In this document: positions 1 to 7,660 of the stretch, one piece after another | How positions within the stretch are numbered: position 1 is the stretch's first letter | Layout: every line of letters begins with the position of its first letter | Assembly (NCBI GenBank): GCA_900550955.1 | Contig: URUF01000003.1 | Span: forward strand, 1 to 64,000 | Length of the DNA stretch: 64,000 bases | Source: an uncultured Eubacteriales bacterium | GTDB lineage: Bacteria > Bacillota > Clostridia > Christensenellales > Aristaeellaceae | Direction of reading: 5' to 3' | Position numbers and translations under genes: made by a program | Notes under the pieces: model-generated | What the model was told of the DNA's origin: nothing | The model's input: only the letters and a program-made list of their open reading frames with translations | Databases searched by the model: none

Positions 1-482
1 TGAACTATCGTTGGGTAACAGATATTACCTATATCATTACACCGCAAAGGACCTATTATCTCTGCGCCATCATGGATCTTTGTGGCAGATATATTGTTGC
101 ACACCGCCTTGGTACCGAAATCAACGCAACTCTTGTCAGTGATACAGTTAGAGATGCATTTGCCCAAGAAAAAGGAAAGGTCGCCGATGGACTGCTGCTC
201 CATAGCGACCAAGGCTGTCAGTACACCTCTGAAGAATACTTCGCCTTAACCCAAGAATACCACTTTACGGCTTCAATGTCCAGACGAGGGTGCCCTTATG
301 ATAACGCATTAATGGAAAACTTCTTTGGTACATTCAAGACTGAATGTCTTTATAGATGCAAACCTGCTACCGGCGAACAGGTTCAGCAGCTGGTCGACGA
401 GTATATCCATTTCTATAACTACCAACGCATTGATATGAAAAACGGCTTTACTCCGTTTGAAATCCGGAGTAAAGCCGCGTAA
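1..482 (+). mobile_element. IS3-family transposase (OrfB), C-terminal part
   Basis: This is the rve-type catalytic domain of an IS3-family transposase, which cuts and joins the element ends. The frame is open from base 3, so the N-terminal part lies outside the window. The catalytic triad is visible: Asp in TDITYI, Asp in HSDQGCQY, and Glu in ALMENFFGTF, with exactly 35 residues between the second Asp and the Glu (DD35E). The protein ends at a TAA at 480-482. The terminal inverted repeat probably lies within the next 50 bases, but I cannot place it without the left end. The surviving part shows no disabling change. Confidence 0.93.
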
Positions 483-603
483 TCTCGCGCAATTCTACGA
501 CAGGGTTTCTTTTTTGTGTCTACTTGCCTTATAGCAGTCCAGCAACAGCTTGGCAGGGCGGGCTTTTTTGCGCTGAAATGGAGCTCTGCGAGAAACGGGG
601 GCG

Positions 604-645
604 GCAAAAGACGAATGGGAGGAAAGCGACGGCTTTCCTCCCATT
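604..645 (-). terminator. Rho-independent terminator of the coiled-coil gene
   Basis: A perfect 14-bp stem (614-627 with 632-645) has a 4-base loop. On the minus strand it is followed by a T-rich run (cgtcttttg). It sits 20 bases past the stop codon of the minus-strand gene at 666-1475. Confidence 0.85.
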
Positions 646-665
646 TGGATAACGCGTTTTCTTTG

Positions 666-1475
666 TTACGGCTTAACAGTCGCCGCGGGAGAGGCAGTGG
701 GGGTGGGCTTCGCGGTAGGAGCGGGCTTGCTGAGCTCCTCCACCTGTGCGTTCAGCTCCTCCACCTGCTTGGTAAGCTCCTCAACCTGGGTTTCCAGATC
801 AGCCTTGGCAGTTTCGGCGGTGGCCAGGGCCGCAGCCACTTCCTGGGCGCTCTTGCCCTGCGCCTCTACAAGCGCGTCGCGCTCGGCTTCTGCGGCGGTC
901 AGCTTGGCCTGGGCTTCCTCACCCGCTTTGGCGGCCTGGGCAAGCTGGCCTTCCAGGTCGGTTTTGGCGGCGGCGGCGGCTTCCAAATCCGCTCCGGCGG
1001 CGGCTAACTGGCTTTCCAGCGCTTCCTTGGCGGCGGTCAGCTCCGCCACCTGGCCCTCCAGCCCGGTTTTGGCGGCGGTCAGTTCTTCTACCTGCTTGGT
1101 TAGTTCCCCAGCCTGCGCGGTAAGCGCCTCCACCTGCTTGCCAAGCTCTGCGTTGCCGGCCTCGGCGTCACTAAGCTTGCCGTCCGCTTCAGTTTTGGCG
1201 GCGGCTGCGGCTTCCAGATCGCTCTTGGCGGCGGATAGCTCGGTATCCTTGGCTTCCAGCTCATTGGCGGCGGTGATGGCGGCGGCTTCCAGATCGGTTA
1301 CGGTAGCGGTCAATTCCTCCACGCGGGCGGACAGCTCGTTAGCCTGCTGCGTGGCGGAGGTCTTGCCGGTAAAGCCTACAACGGCCAGCACCACCGCAAC
1401 AAGCAGTGCAATGCAAAGGATATACAACGGGGTTTTGTTCTGGGCGGCTGTAACGGTGGGCTTGGTATCTGCCAT
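666..1475 (-). CDS. Membrane-anchored coiled-coil protein
   Basis: The protein has 269 residues. After about 17 polar residues comes one membrane segment (roughly 18-39, ending VVLAVVGFTG). A very long run of Ala/Glu/Lys/Leu heptad-like repeats follows (about 45-245, with LTKQVEEL and AELTAAK units recurring), and then a Pro/Thr/Ala tail. It probably has a cytoplasmic N-terminus and an extracellular coiled-coil rod. The ATG at 1475 is preferred because an AGGAGG lies 9 bases before it; the frame is open further upstream, but with no ribosome site. No enzymatic domain is visible. It is transcribed alone, from an extended -10 promoter to a strong terminator. Function unknown; surface or cell-wall organisation is only a guess. 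Confidence 0.8.
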   Translation of the reverse strand: MADTKPTVTAAQNKTPLYILCIALLVAVVLAVVGFTGKTSATQQANELSARVEELTATVTDLEAAAITAANELEAKDTELSAAKSDLEAAAAAKTEADGKLSDAEAGNAELGKQVEALTAQAGELTKQVEELTAAKTGLEGQVAELTAAKEALESQLAAAGADLEAAAAAKTDLEGQLAQAAKAGEEAQAKLTAAEAERDALVEAQGKSAQEVAAALATAETAKADLETQVEELTKQVEELNAQVEELSKPAPTAKPTPTASPAATVKP

Positions 1476-1511
1476 AAAGAAAGACCTCCTATTCACTTCA
1501 ATGGTATTCCC

Positions 1512-1520
1512 ATTATAGCA
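1512..1520 (-). promoter_or_regulatory. Extended -10 promoter for the coiled-coil gene
   Basis: On the minus strand the sequence reads TGCTATAAT, an extended -10 element. It lies 36 bases upstream of the ATG at 1475. The -35 region is poor, which is usual for extended -10 promoters. Confidence 0.6.
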
Positions 1521-1673
1521 CAGGGATGGCAAAAAGGGAAGCGTTTTACCCAAAACTTACCCTCCGCCTGCGGCAAGCAACGCCAGGTCTGCTGGTTTGG
1601 ACGCCCCGCCCCGTACGGCTTGATAAGGCAGCCCGCAGCAGAAATTGCCCCCCGCGTATGCTGCCAAGCAAAC

Positions 1674-1709
1674 GCGGGGCAGCGCGCCCTAAGGCGTTCG
1701 CTGCCCCGC
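1674..1709 (-). terminator. Possible terminator of the pepV operon
   Basis: An 11-bp perfect GC-rich stem (1674-1684 with 1699-1709) lies just past the stop of the minus-strand dipeptidase gene. The following T-tract is weak (gtttgctt), so termination strength is uncertain. Confidence 0.5.
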
Positions 1710-1736
1710 AGTAAACCCAAGAGAAAAGCGGTTTTC

Positions 1737-3107
1737 TTACTCCTGCAATTTTTCAATCGCCCGGGCAAAGATGCACATGTTCAGCATCAGGCCGTCCAGG
1801 CTCAGGTATTCGCCCGCCTGATGGGCCAGCTCCTCGTCGTCCGGGAACAGGCTGCCAAAGGCCACGCCTTCTTCCAATACGCGAGCGTAGGTGCCGCCGC
1901 CGGTGGCGATGCACTCGCGGGGGCGGTCCGTTACCTCGTGGTAGGCATCCAATAGGGCGGTTACCAGCTTGCTGTTGGGCGCCACATGATGCGGATCCTT
2001 CTGCTCATCCACCGTAACCTCGATTCCATCGCCCAGCGCGGCCTTGATACTGGCCGTCAGCGCGCGGTGATCGCAAAGGATGGGATAGCGGATGTCCAGC
2101 GTGGCATAGAGGCCGTCCGCCTCCTTGTAACGTAGAATGCCCAGGTTGCAAGTTAAGCTACCGCTGGTTTCGTCACGGCAGCGCACGCCTAAGCCAAGGC
2201 CGTCGTATTCCATGCCCACCTGGTCGGCGACGGTGCGCAGCGCGCCCGTTACGCCAAGGGCGCGCAGCATAATCAATAGCTGGCCCAGCGCATTCTTTGC
2301 CGCCTCGGGATAGGCCGCGTGGCCGGGAATACCCGTGGAGGTAAGCAAAACCATGCCTTCCGGCCGCGGCTCCGCTTCCACCTGAATATACATATCGGCC
2401 GCCAAACGGTTCACTTTATCGCAAAATGCGCCGTCGCCAGCCACCAGCGCCGTGGCAAGGCCGGGCACCACGTTGCAGCGTTCGCCCACGTTGATTTCCT
2501 TCACATACAGGCCGTCCGTGGCATATGCGCCGCGCAGGCTCAGATGCAGCATGCCCTTTTCCGTGTTGATAACGGGGTAACTCGCGTCCGGGCTAAAGCC
2601 GGTTTTGGGCATATCGCAGTGCGACATGTAATACTTCATGCACTCCCAGCCGCTCTCCTCGTCGCAGCCCAGAATCAGGCGCACCTCACGCTTGAGGGGC
2701 ATGCCCGCCTTTTTCAGGGCATACATGGCGTACAGCGCCGCCACGGCCGGGCCTTTGTCGTCCGATGTGCCGCGGCCATACATCCTGTCCCCGTCAATTT
2801 CCGCGCCAAAGGGGTCAACCTGCCAGCCGTCGCCGGCAGGCACCACATCCAGGTGGGCCAGGATGGCCAGCGGTTCCACGCCCAACGGGCCCATGCGCAC
2901 ATCGCCGGCATAGCCGTCAAAATTGCGGGTTTCAAAGCCCATGGCTTTTGCGTCCGCCAGCGCCGCATCCAGCGCGCGGCGCACCTCGCGCCCAAAGGGA
3001 GCGCCGGACTCCGGCGCGCTCTTCACGCTGGGAATGCGAATCCAGCGCGTCAGGGTTTGCGTCATTTCCTCCCGCAGGTTGTCGATAATGGTACTCAGGT
3101 CTTCCAT
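1737..3107 (-). CDS. pepV: PepV-type M20 dipeptidase
   Basis: This is a metal-dependent cytoplasmic dipeptidase of the M20 family (Sapep/PepV branch), which splits dipeptides from peptide uptake or protein turnover. At 456 residues it is close to the usual 460-470. The metal-site motifs are present: AHLDVVPAGDGW (His and Asp ligands), GRGTSDDKGP (bridging Asp) and GCDEESGWE (catalytic Glu pair). The split-domain spacing fits PepV. The ATG at 3107 follows a GGAGGG. It is the last gene of a five-gene minus-strand operon, 24 bases after the aminotransferase gene. The specificity is taken from the family, not shown here. Confidence 0.87.
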   Translation of the reverse strand: MEDLSTIIDNLREEMTQTLTRWIRIPSVKSAPESGAPFGREVRRALDAALADAKAMGFETRNFDGYAGDVRMGPLGVEPLAILAHLDVVPAGDGWQVDPFGAEIDGDRMYGRGTSDDKGPAVAALYAMYALKKAGMPLKREVRLILGCDEESGWECMKYYMSHCDMPKTGFSPDASYPVINTEKGMLHLSLRGAYATDGLYVKEINVGERCNVVPGLATALVAGDGAFCDKVNRLAADMYIQVEAEPRPEGMVLLTSTGIPGHAAYPEAAKNALGQLLIMLRALGVTGALRTVADQVGMEYDGLGLGVRCRDETSGSLTCNLGILRYKEADGLYATLDIRYPILCDHRALTASIKAALGDGIEVTVDEQKDPHHVAPNSKLVTALLDAYHEVTDRPRECIATGGGTYARVLEEGVAFGSLFPDDEELAHQAGEYLSLDGLMLNMCIFARAIEKLQE

Positions 3108-3131
3108 GGTCGTTATCCCTCCGTGCCGTAT

Positions 3132-4310
3132 TTATTGCTCTTTGATAGCGTTCTCCAGCTGCTGCGCCGCCAGGCGGATACGCCCGTGCGGGCAGGCCAG
3201 GTTGATGCGCAGAAATCCGTCCCCCGCCTTTTCGCCAAAGAAGGTGCCGGGGGTGAACTCCACGCCCGCGGCGCGGCAGCGCCTCGTCAGCTCCGCGGCG
3301 CCAAGGCCATAGGCGCGCAGGTCAATCCAACCCAGATACGTGGCCTCCAAGGGGGAAAGCACCGCCTTTGGCAAGCGCACCGACAGCTCCGCGCGGAAAA
3401 GCCGTTCGCCCTTGCGGATGTAGGCAAGCATCGCATCCAGCCATTCGTCGCCGTGCGCAAACGCGGCCTCCGTGGCGATCATGCCAAAGATGTTGCCCTG
3501 CACCACGCCCACGGCATGCATGGTGGCTTTCAGCTTGGAAAGCAGCGCGGCGTTGCGGCAAAATGCCGCCGCCTGCTGCAATCCCGCCAGATTGAAGGTT
3601 TTGCTGGCGCTGGTTAGCGAAAGCACCCGCGCGTCCTCGCTTTCAGCCAGGCGTAAAACCGGCACGAAGGCGTCGCGCTCAAACACAAAATCCTCGTGAA
3701 TCTCGTCCGATACAAGCAACACGCCATAGCGCTCCAGCACGCCCAACAGCGCTTCCAGCTCCGCCCTTGTCCATGAACGGCCCACCGGGTTGTGCGGGTT
3801 GCAAAGGAACATCATCTTAGCGCCCGCCCGGCAGGCGGCCTCCACCGCCGCCAAATCCATTGTATAGCGGCCCTTTTCGTCCCGAAGCAGCGGGCACTCC
3901 GCCGCCTCGCGGCCGTTATCCCGGATGGAAAAATAGAAAGGCCCGTATACCGGCGGCTGCACGATCACCTTGTCGCCTGGCTCGGTAAAGGCCAGCACGG
4001 CTGCCCGCAGCCCCGTTACCACGCAGGGCAGCATGGTTTGCTGCGCCTCATCAAGCCTTAGGCCGTGGCGGCGTTCCATAAAGCCCAGCATCGCGCGTAC
4101 CGAGGCCTTTGTTTCCTCCGTGTAGCCATATATGGGGTGCGCGGCGCGCGCCGCCAAAGCGTCCGTCACCTCTTGGGGGCAGCGAAAGTCCATATCCGCC
4201 ACCCACATGGGGTTAAGGTCACGGCCTTCCCGCTCCATCAGCGCGTCCCACTTCTCGCAGGCCGTGCCCCGGCGGTCGATCGGTTCGTCAAACCATGCGT
4301 CATTGTACAT
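3132..4310 (-). CDS. PatB/MalY-type PLP aminotransferase (cystathionine beta-lyase family)
   Basis: This is a fold-type I PLP enzyme of 392 residues, the usual size for PatB/MalY proteins. These cleave C-S bonds of cystathionine or cysteine (beta-lyase) and in some species act as aminotransferases. The PLP lysine is in SASKTFNLAG, and NPHNPVGRSW and SDEIHEDFVF carry the usual cofactor contacts. The N-terminal PMWVADMDF is typical of this branch. Translation starts at the ATG at 4310 after AGGAGG. The start overlaps the end of the methyltransferase gene by 11 bases, so the two are probably translationally coupled. Whether it acts as lyase or aminotransferase cannot be decided here. Confidence 0.87.
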   Translation of the reverse strand: MYNDAWFDEPIDRRGTACEKWDALMEREGRDLNPMWVADMDFRCPQEVTDALAARAAHPIYGYTEETKASVRAMLGFMERRHGLRLDEAQQTMLPCVVTGLRAAVLAFTEPGDKVIVQPPVYGPFYFSIRDNGREAAECPLLRDEKGRYTMDLAAVEAACRAGAKMMFLCNPHNPVGRSWTRAELEALLGVLERYGVLLVSDEIHEDFVFERDAFVPVLRLAESEDARVLSLTSASKTFNLAGLQQAAAFCRNAALLSKLKATMHAVGVVQGNIFGMIATEAAFAHGDEWLDAMLAYIRKGERLFRAELSVRLPKAVLSPLEATYLGWIDLRAYGLGAAELTRRCRAAGVEFTPGTFFGEKAGDGFLRINLACPHGRIRLAAQQLENAIKEQ

Positions 4311-4941
4311 CGTTAGTGTCCTCCTGCGTTTGCTTCAGCGGCCCGGTGCAGCGCAGCACCCAAAAGCCGCTTTTCTTTTCCACGGCGTCCACCTGCGCAT
4401 ACAGCGTGCGCAGATAGGTCATGGCCGACGGCGCGCCCTGCTGCTTGCGAATCACCAGCCACAGCTCGCCGCCGGGCAGCAGGCATTGGGCGGCGGCGGC
4501 GAACATGCGGTAAATGACCGCCTTTCCGGCCCGGATAGGCGGGTTTTGCAAGATAAAGGCATACCGCTCGCCCAAAATACGCTCATAGCCGTCGCTTTCC
4601 AGCACCCTTGCCCGCACGCCGTTTGCGGCGGCGTTTTCGCGCGCAAGCCCGCAGGCGCGCTGGTTTACATCCGCCATGGTAACGTCAATTCCGCGCCAAT
4701 GCGCGCCTACGGCCACCCCGATAGCGCCATAGCCGCATCCCATATCCAACACCGGGCCTGAAAGCGTGTCCGGCAAGGCTTCCAGCAGCACCTCCGTACC
4801 GCGGTCCAGCTCCGTGCGCGAAAACACGCCGCTATCCGTGGCAAAGGAAAGTGCATGGCCGCGATAAGTCCATTTTACCTGGCCAGGCTTATGCGCGCTG
4901 CTTGGCGCGGCTGTATAGTAATGATCGTGCGTATCCGGCAT
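4300..4941 (-). CDS. RsmC-like class I SAM methyltransferase
   Basis: This 213-residue protein resembles the catalytic half of RsmC/RlmG, which methylate the exocyclic N2 of guanine in rRNA. The SAM-binding motif I reads LDMGCGYGAIGV, and the substrate motif reads LQNPPIRAGK (the NPPF-type motif of N-methyltransferases). The start at 4941 is chosen because it follows GAGGGG and lies 2 bases after the pseudouridine synthase stop. A longer reading from 5016 would run deep into that gene and has no ribosome site. Pairing with an RsuA-like gene supports a role in 16S rRNA modification. The exact target base is inferred from the family. Confidence 0.82.
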   Translation of the reverse strand: MPDTHDHYYTAAPSSAHKPGQVKWTYRGHALSFATDSGVFSRTELDRGTEVLLEALPDTLSGPVLDMGCGYGAIGVAVGAHWRGIDVTMADVNQRACGLARENAAANGVRARVLESDGYERILGERYAFILQNPPIRAGKAVIYRMFAAAAQCLLPGGELWLVIRKQQGAPSAMTYLRTLYAQVDAVEKKSGFWVLRCTGPLKQTQEDTNDVQ

Positions 4942-4943
4942 CT

Positions 4944-5687
4944 TTACCCCTCTTTGCTCTCCGGTTTGGCAACCGCAGCCTTGAGCGAGCGTACCTGTGC
5001 GGCGCTCAGCTCGCAAAGGCCGCCCGGCTGCAATCCGTCCGGCAGCGTCAGCGGCCCGAACGCGGCGCGATGCAGCGTTTGCACCTCGTGCCCGCGCGCA
5101 AGGAACATGCGCTTGACCTGATGGAACTTGCCCTCGCGCAGCTCCACTTCCGCCAGGCTTTCCGCTTCATCAGCCCGCAAAATCACAAGCGAGGCGGGCT
5201 TTGCCACAAAACCATCCAGCGCTACGCCCGCCGCAAAGGCCTCCGCATCCGCCTCGTCAAGCCGTCCGCTCACACGGGCGATATAGCGCTTCCACACATG
5301 CCGCTTGGGATCCAGCAGGGCATGCGCAAGCGCGCCGTCGTTGGTTAGCACCAGCAGCCCGGTGGTATCCTTATCCAGCCTGCCTACGGGCAATACCTTG
5401 CGCCGCAAAAGGGCCTCCGGCACCAAATCCATAACGGTGCCGGCGCGGCTGTCCCTGGCTGCAGTGAGCACGCCGGCGGGCTTATGGAGCATATAGTATT
5501 GAAAGGAACGATCCAGCACCGGCACGCCGGCCAGCGTTACCTCATCCCCGTTGGCAAGCTTCATGCCCGGGTCGCTCGCCGGGGCGCCGTTTACCCGCAC
5601 CTGCCCGGCCCTCACGGCGCGCACGGCTTCGCTGCGCGTGCGTTCGCCGCTCAGCGCCAGGTACTTGTCCAGCCGCATTACGCTCAT
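4944..5687 (-). CDS. RsuA/RluB-family rRNA pseudouridine synthase
   Basis: The protein has 247 residues. An N-terminal S4 RNA-binding domain (MRLDKYLALSG, about residues 4-60) precedes the pseudouridine synthase domain, with the catalytic Asp in GRLDKDTTGLLVLTNDG. Family members convert a uridine in 16S or 23S rRNA to pseudouridine; the size is nearest to RsuA, which acts on 16S U516. The ATG at 5687 overlaps the stop of the upstream membrane gene in an ATGA arrangement. A second possible start three codons on (5678) would change little. Confidence 0.87.
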   Translation of the reverse strand: MSVMRLDKYLALSGERTRSEAVRAVRAGQVRVNGAPASDPGMKLANGDEVTLAGVPVLDRSFQYYMLHKPAGVLTAARDSRAGTVMDLVPEALLRRKVLPVGRLDKDTTGLLVLTNDGALAHALLDPKRHVWKRYIARVSGRLDEADAEAFAAGVALDGFVAKPASLVILRADEAESLAEVELREGKFHQVKRMFLARGHEVQTLHRAAFGPLTLPDGLQPGGLCELSAAQVRSLKAAVAKPESKEG

Positions 5688-6739
5688 TGCCCAATGGCAT
5701 AGGGCGGCCGCTGCGCCGCATCCGCTTCAGAATCGGCATTGCATACGGCGGCAGGCTCCCCGCCCTCCGGCTGCTGGGGGAGCGCCTGGTCATACGGCGC
5801 GCTGCTGCGGCGCTCACGCGTGGCAAAGGCCGCGGTCAGCATACGCCTGATGGGCAGCAGCGGCATATACAGCAGCACAAACGCCGCCAGCAGCGGCAGC
5901 GCGGCAGAGGACAAATGGAACGCGGGCAGGCTTTGCTGCGCAATGGCCGTCATCATTTGGCCGGCCACGTCGCTCACCAGCCCTTTCAGCACATGGGCGC
6001 ATACCGCCAGAAAAGGAATCCACAAAACCAGATTCACAAGCGCGACGCCCAGCTGCGCAAACCTGCGGCCGCGCATGCGGCGGCGCAGTTCCGTGCGGGG
6101 CGGGCGCTCATTGCGGGTAGCCAGCACCCATACATAGCGGGTAGAGCTGTTGCGCACCGCGCCATACAGCCATACCAGCACGCCCAGTCCCACTACGGCC
6201 AGCACCACGTATACGCCCTCCATAAGCGTGTTGGCTGGCACAACCAGCCGGTTTGCGCTGCCAAACAGGCCAAAGAAGAAGTTGCCCGCCGCGCACCACG
6301 CATTCATCCAGCCCTTGCCAATCGCCGTAACGGTTTTGAGCAAGGTGAGGGCGTCCACATCCTTATACCAATAGTACCCATAGCCCAGCAGCGCGGCCAG
6401 CGGCAGGCCCCATTTGAGCACATGCGCGGCGTGCATCAGGCTTTCGGTCAGCTTTTCGCCGTAATTATGCACATTCAGCGCCATATCCAGGCTGAAACAG
6501 CACTCCTTTTGCCGCTGTACCAGCGCCTCCGCAAAGGAGTAGCGCAGCGGCAAAATCACAAAGATCACCAACAACGGGCATGCAAGCGCCAGCCAGCGAA
6601 ATGGCGATCCTGTGGGAAAGGCAAAAAGGCAGGCAAGCGGCGCAAAGGCCACCAGCCGTATCAGCAGGGCCACAAACATGTACAAAAGCACCCGCAGATA
6701 GAATACAAACGGGCTCTGTTTTCCAGCGTTCTGTTGCAT
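5684..6739 (-). CDS. Polytopic membrane protein of unknown function
   Basis: The protein has 351 residues and about six hydrophobic segments (near residues 15-40, 48-68, 105-125, 180-205, 235-260 and 285-310). Between the second and third lies an amphipathic Gln/Glu-rich stretch, and the tail is charged and Gln/Ala-rich. I recognise no family. An upstream in-frame ATG at 6778 falls at the predicted transcription start and lacks a ribosome site; the ATG at 6739 follows AGGGAGG, so it is chosen. This gene leads the operon containing rsuA-like, rsmC-like, patB-like and pepV genes. The layout suggests co-expression but gives no clue to its job. Confidence 0.72.
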   Translation of the reverse strand: MQQNAGKQSPFVFYLRVLLYMFVALLIRLVAFAPLACLFAFPTGSPFRWLALACPLLVIFVILPLRYSFAEALVQRQKECCFSLDMALNVHNYGEKLTESLMHAAHVLKWGLPLAALLGYGYYWYKDVDALTLLKTVTAIGKGWMNAWCAAGNFFFGLFGSANRLVVPANTLMEGVYVVLAVVGLGVLVWLYGAVRNSSTRYVWVLATRNERPPRTELRRRMRGRRFAQLGVALVNLVLWIPFLAVCAHVLKGLVSDVAGQMMTAIAQQSLPAFHLSSAALPLLAAFVLLYMPLLPIRRMLTAAFATRERRSSAPYDQALPQQPEGGEPAAVCNADSEADAAQRPPYAIGQ

Positions 6740-6786
6740 TGGGGCTTCATCCTCCCTTATGGGTATAGGAATAGACATACAATATC

Positions 6787-6815
6787 ATTATAGTCCATAG
6801 CGCGCCAGGTTGCAA
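6787..6815 (-). promoter_or_regulatory. Sigma-A promoter of the five-gene minus operon
   Basis: On the minus strand, TTGCAA (6810-6815) and a perfect TATAAT (6787-6792) are separated by 17 bases. Transcription would begin near 6780, just at the ATG at 6778, which argues for the downstream start codon. Confidence 0.82.
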
Positions 6816-6840
6816 GCGTGGGCTGGCTATCCCAGGAGGA

Positions 6841-6990
6841 TCCGTAAAGCAAGGCGGACTGGCCAGGAGCCGCTATGCCATGATCAAAAGAGGACCCAAA
6901 ACCGCTAGCGTTGAAACACGCTGGCGAATGGCTCGTGCCTTGGAGCTACGCTTGAGCGAGCTAATTCGCATAGCCGAGGATTGGGCATAA
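6841..6990 (+). pseudogene. Relic of an XRE-family HTH regulator
   Basis: A short reading frame ending in TAA at 6988-6990 translates to a piece that includes SRYAMIKRGPKTASVETR and then ALELRLSELIRIAED. This is the second half of a Cro/C1-type helix-turn-helix domain (recognition helix, turn and final helices). The upstream half of the domain and any effector region are missing. It has no proper start and is best read as a decayed regulator, perhaps from the lost mobile element whose integrase remains at 7.7-8.4 kb. Confidence 0.6.
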
Positions 6991-6999
6991 TGGGAAACA

Positions 7000-7035
7000 G
7001 CCATTCAGACCATTTGCGCTGAATGGCCGCCCGTT
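7000..7035 (+). terminator. Terminator after the HTH relic
   Basis: A 9-bp stem (7000-7008 with 7019-7027) with a 10-base loop is followed on the plus strand by CGCCCGTTTTATTT. Confidence 0.6.
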
Positions 7036-7136
7036 TTATTTGCACCAGTTCTTCTGATAACAACGGAGGATGGAGGTCAGGCTCAAGGGAAAAACAGAGC
7101 GGCAGCGAACCGCGCCGTCAATAGGGCGGCAGCGTT

Positions 7137-7328
7137 GGCCTGCCGCCCGCCGGGGCGCTTGCGAGGGAAACCTTCGACCATTGGGAAATCGATACGGCGC
7201 TGGGCACGAAGGATTCCTCTGGCGTCATCCTGACCATGGACGAGCGCAAATCCCGCATGCGCATGACCATTAAGATTCCTGTTGGGTCGATTTTGAAAAA
7301 AGTGCTGGACAAACGATCGCTTGTTTGA
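7137..7328 (+). pseudogene. Relic of an IS30-family transposase
   Basis: The frame ending at TGA 7326-7328 contains FDHWEIDTALGTKDSSG followed by ILTMDERKSRMRM. This matches the start of the IS30 DDE domain, where GHWE-DT-G carries the first catalytic Asp and L-T--ER-T/S follows. The frame then runs about 20 more residues and stops. Only about 60 residues of a family normally near 340 remain, and the HTH part and second half are gone. The relic runs into the promoter of the tRNA-Thr gene. Confidence 0.65.
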
Positions 7329-7334
7329 TATAAT
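7306..7334 (+). promoter_or_regulatory. Promoter of the tRNA-Thr/tRNA-Pro pair
   Basis: TGGACA (7306-7311) and a perfect TATAAT (7329-7334) are separated by 17 bases. They sit 16 bases upstream of the tRNA-Thr gene. Confidence 0.8.
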
Positions 7335-7349
7335 GACTACTGCTGATGC

Positions 7350-7425
7350 GCCAATATAGCTCAGTTGGTAGAGCAGCTGATTCGTAATCAGCAGGTCAAG
7401 GGTTCGAGTCCCTTTATTGGCTCCA
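7350..7425 (+). tRNA. tRNA-Thr (CGT)
   Basis: A full cloverleaf: acceptor GCCAATA pairs with TATTGGC. The anticodon stem GCTGA/TCAGC encloses the loop TTCGTAA (anticodon CGT), the T-arm holds GGTTCGAGTCC, and the CCA end is encoded. Confidence 0.97.
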
Positions 7426-7437
7426 GCTTTTTTATAC

Positions 7438-7514
7438 CGAGGTGTAGCGCAGTTTGGTAGCGCGTTTGGTTCGGGACCAAAAGGTCGCAGGTTCAAATCC
7501 TGTCACCTCGACCA
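7438..7514 (+). tRNA. tRNA-Pro (CGG)
   Basis: A full cloverleaf: acceptor CGAGGTG pairs with CACCTCG. The anticodon stem TTTGG/CCAAA encloses the loop TTCGGGA (anticodon CGG), and the CCA end is encoded. It is co-transcribed with the tRNA-Thr 12 bases upstream. The nearby integrase gene makes its 3' end a likely former attachment site. Confidence 0.97.
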
Positions 7515-7520
7515 GTTGAA

Positions 7521-7554
7521 AAGCCTTGAAACGTAAAAGTTTCAAGGCTTTTTT
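7521..7554 (+). terminator. Strong terminator of the tRNA pair
   Basis: A perfect 12-bp stem (7521-7532 with 7539-7550) with a 6-base loop is followed by TTTTTTGTTGTT. It lies 7 bases after the tRNA-Pro. Confidence 0.93.
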
Positions 7555-7660
7555 GTTGTTTGCTTTTGGTCTGGGAAAGACCTTGTTTTACTCTGTTTTG
7601 GGTGTTTTGTCACACGTTCTGTCACAAATGCCTGCGCCAATGGTGGTTCAAACGCTTACG

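Noticed and set aside
516..1007. Gly/Leu-rich plus-strand frame opposite the coiled-coil gene
   Set aside because: It is the complementary reading of a repetitive Ala/Glu-rich gene. The composition is an artefact of that strand.
7083..7496. A 137-codon minus-strand frame across the tRNA-Thr and tRNA-Pro genes
   Set aside because: It runs antisense through both tRNA genes and gives the familiar false-protein pattern seen over tRNAs. It has no ribosome site.
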